In this document: piece by piece, positions 58,450 through 64,000 of the stretch | How positions within the stretch are numbered: the stretch's first letter is position 1 | Layout: each line of letters opens with the position of its first letter | Assembly: GCA_046331545.1 (NCBI GenBank) | Contig: JAXLQR010000002.1 | Coordinates: 1,426,001-1,490,000, forward strand | DNA length: 64,000 bases | Source of the DNA: JADJVL01 sp046331545 | GTDB lineage: Bacteria > Acidobacteriota > Holophagae > Holophagales > Holophagaceae | Direction of reading: 5' to 3' | Made by a program: the position numbers and the translations under genes | Notes under the pieces: generated by a model | The model's input: only the letters and a program-made list of their open reading frames with translations | Databases searched by the model: none | What the model was told of the DNA's origin: nothing

Positions 58450-59832
58450 CTACGCCTGCGCCACCTTCGCGATGGCCGCCACCGAGCGGTCGATGTCCGC
58501 CTCGCGGGTGTCCTGGCCGCTCACGGAGAAGCGCAGGACGGGCCGCCCCTGCCAGACGCTGCCGGAGGCCCAGCAGGTGCCTTCGGCCTGGATGCGGGCC
58601 ACCAGGGCGTTCAGGTGCGCGGCGGGGTCCATCCCCGCGGGCGGCGTGAAGGCCACCAGCACCTGGTTGAGCACCACGTCGTTCAGCACGGCGGTGCCGG
58701 GGATGCGGGCGAAGCCCTCGGCGGCGCGGCGGGCCAGGGCGCAGCTCCCCCCCACGAGCTCCGCGACGCCTCGGCGGCCCAGGACGCGGAGCTGGGCGTA
58801 GAGGGGGAAGCCCCGGGCCCGGCGGGAGAATTCGGGCACCCAGTCCACGGCGTCCCGGGCGGCGCCTTCGGACTGGATGAGGTAGGCGGCCCGGGCCGTC
58901 ATGGCGCGGACGTGGGCGGCAGCGTCCCTTACGATGGCGATGCCCGAGTCGTAGGGCACGTTGAGCCACTTGTGGGCGTCGGTGGCCCAGGACTGGGCGC
59001 GATCAGCGCCCCGTGCGAGCTCCTTCAAGTCAGGCACGGCCCGGGCCCACAGCCCGAAGGCGCCGTCCAGGTGGAGCCACGCGCCGTGGCGCTCGCAGAG
59101 GTCGGCGATGGGCTCCAGGGGATCGAAGGCGCCGGTGTTCACGTTGCCCGCCTGGGCGCAGACGATCTTCGGGCCCGGGGCGGCCTCCAGGGCCTCCTCC
59201 AGGGCGTCCGCCTTCATGCGCCCTTGGCTGTCCACGGCCACCTTCACGAGGCGGCGGTCCCCCAGGCCCAGGAAGCGCAGGGCCCGGGGCACGGTGACGT
59301 GCACCTCGTCCCCGGCGATGACCCGCAGCTCCGGCGCGCCCTGGAGGCCCTGGCCCACGGCGTCCCAGCCCGCGCGACGAAGCATCTCGTCCCGCGCGGC
59401 GGCGAGGCACGTGAAGTGGGCCATCTGGCAGCCGGTGACGAAGCCCACGCCGCTCTCCCGGGGCAGGTCCAGCAGGTCGAGGATCCACCGCACGGCGACC
59501 TCCTCCACCACCATGGCGGCGGGCGCGGCGGAGTAGAGGCCGGCGTTCTGGTCCCAGGCCGAGGTGAGCCAGTCGGCGCCCAGGGCCGCCTCCGAGCTGC
59601 CGCCGATGACGTAGCCGAAGAAGCGCGGGCCCGGCTCGCCGATGAGCCCCGGCTCCGCGTTCCGGGCCAGGTCGGCGAGCACGGTCCCGGGGTCGGCGCC
59701 GGTCTCCGGCAGAGGCCGGTCCAGGGCGGCGCGGAGTTCTCCCAGGCTGGCCCGGGCGCCCACGGGACGGTCCGGCAGGGCGCGGCGGAAAGCGAGGGAG
59801 GCCTCGAATGCCTGGCGCAGCACGTCGCTCAT
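58450..59832 (-). CDS. Group II PLP-dependent decarboxylase (aromatic-amino-acid/glutamate type)
   Basis: A 460-residue fold-type I PLP enzyme. The cofactor lysine is in SWATDAHKWLNVPYDSG, the group II decarboxylase signature. The Asp and His that position PLP are in HGAWLHLDGAFGLWAR and VTGCQMAHFTCLAAARDEML. The N-terminal WDQNAGLYSAAPAAMVVEEVAVRWILDLLDLP also matches. Relatives decarboxylate aromatic amino acids, glutamate or 2,4-diaminobutyrate; the substrate cannot be chosen here. The start is at 59832 with CGGAGG upstream. It lies 44 bases downstream of gluQ. Confidence 0.86.
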   Translation of the reverse strand: MSDVLRQAFEASLAFRRALPDRPVGARASLGELRAALDRPLPETGADPGTVLADLARNAEPGLIGEPGPRFFGYVIGGSSEAALGADWLTSAWDQNAGLYSAAPAAMVVEEVAVRWILDLLDLPRESGVGFVTGCQMAHFTCLAAARDEMLRRAGWDAVGQGLQGAPELRVIAGDEVHVTVPRALRFLGLGDRRLVKVAVDSQGRMKADALEEALEAAPGPKIVCAQAGNVNTGAFDPLEPIADLCERHGAWLHLDGAFGLWARAVPDLKELARGADRAQSWATDAHKWLNVPYDSGIAIVRDAAAHVRAMTARAAYLIQSEGAARDAVDWVPEFSRRARGFPLYAQLRVLGRRGVAELVGGSCALARRAAEGFARIPGTAVLNDVVLNQVLVAFTPPAGMDPAAHLNALVARIQAEGTCWASGSVWQGRPVLRFSVSGQDTREADIDRSVAAIAKVAQA

Positions 59833-59876
59833 GGGGACCTCCGGGCCGCCCATCATGACGGAAGCTGCGCCCGGCG

Positions 59877-60818
59877 TCAGGTCGCTTGGCAGAACGTCAG
59901 GGGGGCCCGCACCGGACCGGGAGGCACCCTGGCCCAGGCGAAGGCGGGAAGCAGTTCCGCCGCGGCGCAGGCCTCGGGCCGCTCGAGGCAGCCCAGGGAC
60001 CAGCCCAGCCATCCCAGCACTTCCGGCGCGGCGATGCCCTGCGCGGCGAGTTCCGCGAGCCCCAGGGCGCCGCCGCGCTTGCCCAGGCGCGCGCCGTCGG
60101 GGCCGGTGGCGAGGCCGAGGTGGGCAAAGGAAGGGCGCGGCAGGCCCAGGGCCTCCTGCAGCCGGATCTGGGTGGCGGTGACGGCGCGGAGGTCGGCGCC
60201 GCGCACCACCTCGGTGATCCCCTGGGCGCCGTCGTCCACCACCACCGCGAGGTGGTAGGCGAAGCAGCCGTCCCGGCGGAAGAGGAGGGGATCGCCGGTG
60301 AGGACCGCGGGGTCATCGCGCTGGGGGCCGTGGAGGAGGTCGGTCCATTCGACCGCACCCTCCGGCAGGCGCAAGCGCAGGGCGCGGTCGAAGCCCTCCC
60401 ACGCGCGGCCCCGGCAGCGGCCCGGATAGGGCCGCAGGCCATCCTCGGCGTGGGGCGCGGAGGCCATCATCGCGAGGTCCTTGCGGGAGCAGGCGCAGGG
60501 GTAGAGGCAGCCGGCGGCGTGGAGGGCTTCGAGGGCGGTGCGGTAGGCCCCGCTCCGGTCGGACTGCCAGGCCACGGGCGCGTCGGATTCGAGACCCAGG
60601 GCGGCGAGGTCCCGGAGCTGCCGCTCGCCGAATTCGCGCCGGCAGCGGGGTCCGTCCACGTCCTCCATGCGCACGATCCAGCGCCCGCCCGCGGCCTTCG
60701 TCGAGAGCCACGAGGCGAGGGCGGTGCGCAGGTTGCCGAGGTGCAGGACGCCGGTGGGGGACGGGGCGAAACGGCCCAGGGGGGGCTGCATCCCGCCGTT
60801 GGTGGCGTCCTCCGTCAT
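59877..60818 (-). CDS. gluQ: Glutamyl-Q tRNA(Asp) synthetase
   Basis: A 313-residue truncated glutamyl-tRNA-synthetase-like enzyme that attaches glutamate to queuosine in tRNA-Asp. The class I motif is GRFAPSPTGVLHLGNLRTAL. Zinc-type cysteines are in CLYPCACSRKDL and YPGRCRG. The KMSKS-like loop is GARLGKRGGALGL. The C-terminal anticodon domain is absent, as expected for GluQRS. The start is taken at 60818 because GGAGG lies nine bases upstream; ATG at 60826 is too close to it and ATG at 60791 would cut the fold. It is followed by the PLP decarboxylase gene. Confidence 0.9.
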   Translation of the reverse strand: MTEDATNGGMQPPLGRFAPSPTGVLHLGNLRTALASWLSTKAAGGRWIVRMEDVDGPRCRREFGERQLRDLAALGLESDAPVAWQSDRSGAYRTALEALHAAGCLYPCACSRKDLAMMASAPHAEDGLRPYPGRCRGRAWEGFDRALRLRLPEGAVEWTDLLHGPQRDDPAVLTGDPLLFRRDGCFAYHLAVVVDDGAQGITEVVRGADLRAVTATQIRLQEALGLPRPSFAHLGLATGPDGARLGKRGGALGLAELAAQGIAAPEVLGWLGWSLGCLERPEACAAAELLPAFAWARVPPGPVRAPLTFCQAT

Positions 60819-60903
60819 CCCTCGCATCCTCCGGGCCCAGGCAGGGGTCCTCCTGGAAGGGTCCCATGACCGGCCCCCCGGTCCACCCCGACGGCGGCCA
60901 GCC

Positions 60904-61152
60904 TCAAGGACGCGGCCGGGTCTGCTCCCGCCAGAGGATCTCGAGGGTGGATTGAAGGCCCCGCACCAGGGCGCGGGTTTCCGGGTCGAGGCTTTCGGGC
61001 AGCTCGGCGAGGGCGCCGCGGAGGCGGTCGAGGACTTCGAGGGGCGTGCAGGCCGAGGTGAGGGCGGCCAGCAGCTCGCTGGCGGCGGCGCGATGGCCGG
61101 CCTCCCGCAGGCGCGGCAGCAGGTCGAGGAGCAGGCCGTAGAGTTCGTCCAT
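60904..61152 (-). CDS. Small helical protein of unknown function
   Basis: An 82-residue, Leu/Ala-rich, entirely helical protein (MDELYGLLLDLLPRLREAGHRAAASELLAAL). No family is recognised. The start at 61152 is two bases past the stop of the pyridoxamine-oxidase-like gene (TGACATG); the longer frame to 61191 would overlap that gene. It probably shares its transcript. Confidence 0.55.
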   Translation of the reverse strand: MDELYGLLLDLLPRLREAGHRAAASELLAALTSACTPLEVLDRLRGALAELPESLDPETRALVRGLQSTLEILWREQTRPRP

Positions 61153-61153
61153 G

Positions 61154-61699
61154 TCAGGGAGGCGAGGTGGGCAGGCCGTCGAGGCTGACACGGTTCTTCG
61201 CCGCGCGGTAGGCCTCCATGCCGTCCTCGCCCTTGGATTCGGCCCAGGCGGGGATGCGGGTGCGGTGGCCTTCGAAGGCCATGAGCGGCACGCCGTGCCC
61301 GCAGGAGGTCTGGATGGCCTTCACCTCGACGTCGAGGATCTGCCGCGTCCCCGGCAGCAGATCGAAGTGGGAAGACAGCTCCGCCCAGTCGGCATCCGAG
61401 GGCCGCACCGCGCGCCCGCGGCCATAGATCCGCAGGATCAGCGGCGGCTCCTCGAAGGCGCAGAACATCAGCGTGATGCGCCCGTTCTCCAGCACGTGCG
61501 CCGCCGTCTCGTTCCCGCTCCCCGTGAGGTCCAGGTACGCCACCCGCGTCGGCGACAGCACCCGGAAGCAGTCCAGGCCCTTGGGGCTGAGGTTTACGTG
61601 GCCGTCCGGCGAGAGCGGGGCGGAGGCAACGAAGAAGACCTTCTGCTTCGCGATGAAGGCGGTCAGAGCGTCGGTGAGGTGGGGGGTGAGGGCGCCCAT
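61154..61699 (-). CDS. Pyridoxamine 5'-phosphate oxidase family protein
   Basis: A 181-residue FMN-binding split-barrel protein of the PNPOx-like group. It opens MGALTPHLTDALTAFIAKQKVFFVASAPLSPDGHVNLSPKG; the last part is the flavin-phosphate-binding loop. It then shows VAYLDLTGSGNETAAHVLENGRITLMF, and PLILRIYGRGRAVRPSD is the third strand. Members are often flavin or F420 enzymes of unknown substrate. Its first residues, MGALT, reappear in two of the short leader ORFs of the zinc-ribbon array upstream. A small helical protein follows in the same transcript. Confidence 0.85.
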   Translation of the reverse strand: MGALTPHLTDALTAFIAKQKVFFVASAPLSPDGHVNLSPKGLDCFRVLSPTRVAYLDLTGSGNETAAHVLENGRITLMFCAFEEPPLILRIYGRGRAVRPSDADWAELSSHFDLLPGTRQILDVEVKAIQTSCGHGVPLMAFEGHRTRIPAWAESKGEDGMEAYRAAKNRVSLDGLPTSPP

Positions 61700-61761
61700 G
61701 GGATGCCATCCTCAGGTGGGTCCATCGAGGAAAAGACTGTACGCGAGATCGTCGGCAGAGC

Positions 61762-62097
61762 CTATCCCAGCTGGTTCAGTCCGGCATGGAGTACGAAGCA
61801 GATGACACTGACGGCCCCGAGCCCAACCGCGATGGGAACGAAGATGGACAGCAGCGCTCCAATACCCAGCAGGATGGTCAGCAAGAATCCAACAGTGAAA
61901 ACGAGCGCTGCCAGCACCCCAAACAGCTTGCCGAGGGACCCGAAGATTTGAGGGGGTCCTGGGGTGACCAGCGGGGGTCTCGCCGGCCATTCGTATTCGC
62001 ATTTCTCACAGATGAGCGCCCAGTGCTCAGTCCGGTGTTCGCACCTCGGGCATGTTTTCCAGCCCTCTTCTGGTGTGTCGGAAGGGTCGGTATTCAT
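61762..62097 (-). CDS. Zinc-ribbon membrane protein, tandem copy 1
   Basis: A 111-residue protein. The N-terminal zinc ribbon is CPRCEHRTEHWALICEKCEYEW (about 16-37), with two CxxC knuckles 15 residues apart. Two hydrophobic segments follow (about 57-80 and 84-107), so the protein is anchored in the membrane with the ribbon in the cytoplasm or periplasm. Two close paralogues lie upstream (62169 and 62601). Base composition is far less GC-rich than in surrounding genes. Its start overlaps the stop of a 20-codon leader ORF. Function unknown. Confidence 0.7.
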   Translation of the reverse strand: MNTDPSDTPEEGWKTCPRCEHRTEHWALICEKCEYEWPARPPLVTPGPPQIFGSLGKLFGVLAALVFTVGFLLTILLGIGALLSIFVPIAVGLGAVSVICFVLHAGLNQLG

Positions 62098-62156
62098 CGA
62101 ATGTCCGGGACCAAGACCCCCATGAATTCGGGGTGGTAGAGGGTGAGGGCGCTCAT
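62094..62156 (-). CDS. Leader ORF before zinc-ribbon copy 1
   Basis: A 20-codon ORF reading MSALTLYHPEFMGVLVPDIR. Its TGA overlaps the ATG of the zinc-ribbon gene by four bases, the usual sign of translational coupling. Similar leaders precede copies 2 and 3. There is no strong ribosome binding site. Confidence 0.4.
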   Translation of the reverse strand: MSALTLYHPEFMGVLVPDIR

Positions 62157-62168
62157 GGAAGGAGAAGG

Positions 62169-62483
62169 TTATCGCCTGCGGTTGAGGACGAAGTGAATGA
62201 TGAACATGCCAACGATGAGGGGTACTCCAACCCCCAAAAGGATGTCCGTAGAAAAGAATCCGACCTGGAGCAACGAGGCGCATAACGCCGGGAACAGCAA
62301 GAGGCTGAAGCCACACCCCAAAGCCGCGAAGGCTGTTGTGGGCCCTGTCGAGAACATTCCCTTCCCAGGAGCCCAATCGTATTCACATTTCTCGCAGATC
62401 ATCGCCCAGTGCTCGGTCCGGTGTCCGCACCTCGGGCATGTTTTCCAGCCCTCTTCTGGGGTGACGGAAGGGTCTGGATTCAT
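62169..62483 (-). CDS. Zinc-ribbon membrane protein, tandem copy 2
   Basis: A 104-residue paralogue. The ribbon CPRCGHRTEHWAMICEKCEYDW is nearly identical to copies 1 and 3. The two hydrophobic segments (about 50-72 and 77-100) are divergent. Copies 2 and 3 also share an identical 53-base DNA block upstream (62492-62544 and 62945-62997), which shows recent tandem duplication. The start overlaps the leader ORF stop (ATGA). It ends in the basic NRRR. Confidence 0.7.
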   Translation of the reverse strand: MNPDPSVTPEEGWKTCPRCGHRTEHWAMICEKCEYDWAPGKGMFSTGPTTAFAALGCGFSLLLFPALCASLLQVGFFSTDILLGVGVPLIVGMFIIHFVLNRRR

Positions 62484-62542
62484 CGAATGTTCGGGATCAA
62501 GGCCCAGGGTGATTTGGTGTGGTGAGAGGTGAGGGCGCCCAT
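62480..62542 (-). CDS. Leader ORF before zinc-ribbon copy 2
   Basis: A 20-codon ORF, MGALTSHHTKSPWALIPNIR, ending in a TGA that overlaps the zinc-ribbon start by four bases. Its first five codons match the start of the pyridoxamine-oxidase-like gene at 61699. Confidence 0.45.
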   Translation of the reverse strand: MGALTSHHTKSPWALIPNIR

Positions 62543-62544
62543 GG
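62492..62544. repeat. 53-base direct repeat, copy 1
   Basis: Identical over 53 bases to 62945-62997. It covers most of the leader ORF upstream of zinc-ribbon copy 2. A diverged version lies at about 62100-62158. Confidence 0.85.
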
Positions 62545-62600
62545 AGGTCCGATAGATCCAGGTAGTCAGCGGATGCGTGAGAGGAAGGGTCCTGAGTGCT

Positions 62601-62936
62601 CTAGGAGTTTCGGTTCATTGCGAAGTGTGCAGCGAAACAACCAAGACTGAGGAGTACAAACCCGATTGGGACGACCAGGACCACGAAACAGGTCCCATGG
62701 AATCCGAGAAACACAGACAACAGATACTCAACGGCAAACGCGATGAGGACGAGCAGACCGAAGAGCCAACCAAGAAATCCAAAGATCTGAGGAGGCCCGG
62801 AAGTGGTGAGTGCGCTTCTTGACGACCACTCGTACTCACACTTCTCGCAGATCATCGCCCAGTGCTCAGTCCGGTGTCCGCACCTCGGGCATGTTTTCCA
62901 GCCCTCTTCGGGTGTGACGGAAGGGTCTGGATTCAT
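62601..62936 (-). CDS. Zinc-ribbon membrane protein, tandem copy 3
   Basis: A 111-residue paralogue, most like copy 2 in its ribbon (CPRCGHRTEHWAMICEKCEYEW). It shares the SGPPQIFG linker with copy 1's PGPPQIFG. Two hydrophobic segments lie at about 50-73 and 78-103. The start is ATG at 62936, not the TTG one codon earlier. It overlaps its leader ORF by one base (TGATG). The mosaic similarity (copy 2 in the ribbon, copy 1 in the linker) suggests exchange between copies. Confidence 0.7.
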   Translation of the reverse strand: MNPDPSVTPEEGWKTCPRCGHRTEHWAMICEKCEYEWSSRSALTTSGPPQIFGFLGWLFGLLVLIAFAVEYLLSVFLGFHGTCFVVLVVPIGFVLLSLGCFAAHFAMNRNS

Positions 62937-62995
62937 CAAATTTCCGGGATCAAGGCCCAGGGTGATTTGGTGTGGTGAGAGGTGAGGGCGCCCAT
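62936..62995 (-). CDS. Leader ORF before zinc-ribbon copy 3
   Basis: A 19-codon ORF, MGALTSHHTKSPWALIPEI, whose TGA shares one base with the zinc-ribbon ATG. AGAGG lies upstream of its own start, so it is the best translated of the three leaders. Confidence 0.45.
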   Translation of the reverse strand: MGALTSHHTKSPWALIPEI

Positions 62996-62997
62996 GG
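62945..62997. repeat. 53-base direct repeat, copy 2
   Basis: Identical to 62492-62544; lies in the leader ORF of zinc-ribbon copy 3. Confidence 0.85.
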
Positions 62998-63026
62998 GAT
63001 GCCTCTACACAGACGCAGGAGAAGTG

Positions 63027-63260
63027 TTAATTCAACAACATGTTGGCCAGGGAGATCGTGAAAAGAAAAACGCCAACCGCCAGCAAGGGGACGAAATACA
63101 TCAGCAGGAAGAGCCAGAACTGGAACGGTTCGGTCTTTCTATAGACAGGAGTCCCATGCAAGTTGAGAACACCGGATCGAACGAGGTGACGCAGGGCGAC
63201 GGGCCCTATGGTGAGGATCAGGAAGCCGATAATTAGGAAACCCAAGCCCTCAGCTTTCAT
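63027..63260 (-). CDS. Small two-helix membrane protein
   Basis: A 77-residue protein with two hydrophobic helices (about 6-25 and 46-72) joined by a basic loop (GTPVYRKTEPFQF). No family is recognised. Its composition is AT-richer than the flanks, like the zinc-ribbon array downstream, and it probably arrived with it. It starts 34 bases after the deoxyhypusine-synthase-like stop. No strong ribosome binding site is seen. Confidence 0.55.
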   Translation of the reverse strand: MKAEGLGFLIIGFLILTIGPVALRHLVRSGVLNLHGTPVYRKTEPFQFWLFLLMYFVPLLAVGVFLFTISLANMLLN

Positions 63261-63294
63261 CGGTCAGATCAGCACGATCGGTTCATGGAACGCA

Positions 63295-64000
63295 TCATCC
63301 CTTCGGCGTCCCGCAGGGCCACGTACCCTTCCCTTCCCCCTTCTCCGGCATCCCCACCGTCACGCCGCGCTTGGCGACGTCGCGGGCCGTAGTCGGCGCG
63401 CCGCTGAGGCGTCCGCGGGTCGCGTACTGATCCTTGAGCTGCTGCATGAGCGCTTCCCGCTTCTCGGCGAGGCGCTTCAGGGGCCGGGGCTCCATGCGCT
63501 CGAGGACGTAGGCGGTGAGCAGGGGCAACGCGATGGTGGAATCGGCGTAGCAGACCACCGCATCCGGCAGCTGGTCGGGGTCGATCTTGCCCCAGGACAC
63601 GGCCTCGCCGGGGGTGGCGCCGCTGAGGCCGCCGGTGTCGGGTCGCGCATCCGTCACTTGCAGGAAGTAGTCGTGGCCGCGCTCGTCGATGCCGAGGACT
63701 TCCTGGATCTGGGGCTCGGTCTGGAGGATGAAGTTCTTCGGGCTGCCGCCGCCGAGGATCCACACCGCGCTCTTGCCGCCCTTGAGCTTGGCGTCGAGGA
63801 CGATGGAGGCCGTCTCGTTCACGTCGGCGTTCACGTCGTAGACCAGCTTGTTCCCTTCCAACGCCACCGCCGCCACGTTCATGCCGATGCTGCTGTCGCC
63901 GGGGCTCGAGGTGTAGATGGGCACGCCGCACTGGTAGGCCGCCGAGAGCACCGACACCGTGCCGAGGCCGAGCGCCTGCTCCCGCTCGAAGAGGGCCTTG
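63295..64000 (-). CDS. Deoxyhypusine synthase-like protein, C-terminal part (5' end outside window)
   Basis: The last 234 codons of a gene that continues beyond 64000. Features of the deoxyhypusine synthase fold are present: the NAD-binding YTSSPGDSSIGMNVAAVALEG, the segment NETASIVLDAK, and the active-site lysine motif WILGGGSPKNFILQTEP. The C-terminal DADSTIALPLLTAYVLE-type segment (ADSTIALPL) also fits. In eukaryotes and archaea the enzyme makes hypusine on eIF5A. Bacteria lack that target; homologues there work on homospermidine-like or other polyamines, so the reaction here is open. The tail ends VGMPEKGEGKGTWPCGTPKG. Confidence 0.85.
   Translation of the reverse strand, partial: KALFEREQALGLGTVSVLSAAYQCGVPIYTSSPGDSSIGMNVAAVALEGNKLVYDVNADVNETASIVLDAKLKGGKSAVWILGGGSPKNFILQTEPQIQEVLGIDERGHDYFLQVTDARPDTGGLSGATPGEAVSWGKIDPDQLPDAVVCYADSTIALPLLTAYVLERMEPRPLKRLAEKREALMQQLKDQYATRGRLSGAPTTARDVAKRGVTVGMPEKGEGKGTWPCGTPKG

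Overview
This is a GC-rich bacterial chromosome segment of ordinary housekeeping genes interleaved with a few accessory patches. The gene set fits a Gram-negative (diderm) heterotroph, most likely an acidobacterium and perhaps of the Holophagae. That placement is inferred from the Oar-like TonB receptor, the LapA/LapB-like protein, SurA/PpiC chaperones, the XPB-type helicase, the deoxyhypusine-synthase homologue and the GC level. No rRNA gene is present to confirm it. No tRNA, rRNA, CRISPR array or insertion sequence was seen.

Layout. 1-2658: start of a dimethylargininase gene, then a coupled ABC transporter pair (LolD/LolC-like) and pgpA. 2659-3040: structured spacer. 3041-10958: XPB helicase, a secreted BNR/IPT protein ending in a dockerin-like module, a lipoprotein with a possible cohesin-like fold, and a helicase-associated WYL protein. 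11024-13021: ECF sigma factor with a membrane partner, diverging from a family-4 uracil-DNA glycosylase. 13072-17880: LapA/LapB fusion, converging with an envelope/RNA operon (ppiC, surA, S4 protein, yhaM-like). 18105-21269: bioF-bioD-bioA with overlapping ends. 21362-24463: TonB-dependent receptor. 24551-30473: FAH-family hydrolase, amidohydrolase, lipoprotein, flavin reductase, OmpA-like protein, metallo-beta-lactamase-fold enzyme. 30490-37610: leftward cluster pruA, Ser/Thr kinase, hmgA, mscS. 37704-40850: a single-chain MmeI-like restriction-modification enzyme. 40921-42348: HU, rplI, PilZ protein. 42349-42831: second structured spacer. 42832-46063: PolB-like exonuclease, VapBC-type module, sugar aminotransferase, HicBA-type module. 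46081-60818: lysS, an outer membrane protein, citrate synthase, argS-pyrG-tkt, rpsT, hsp20, cysteine synthase, a PLP decarboxylase and GluQ. 60904-63260: a small-protein island, lower in GC at its end, with three tandem zinc-ribbon membrane proteins. 63295-64000: deoxyhypusine-synthase-like gene cut by the window end.

The most unusual signals are: (i) a repeated two-hairpin DNA element with covarying stems, one copy at 2730-2805 and an inverted pair at 42477-42747; (ii) the neighbouring dockerin-like and cohesin-like proteins at 4967-8908; (iii) the tandem zinc-ribbon array, each member preceded by a short leader ORF whose stop overlaps its start codon; (iv) TANNCT-type -10 motifs, three of them placed so the transcript would begin at the start codon.
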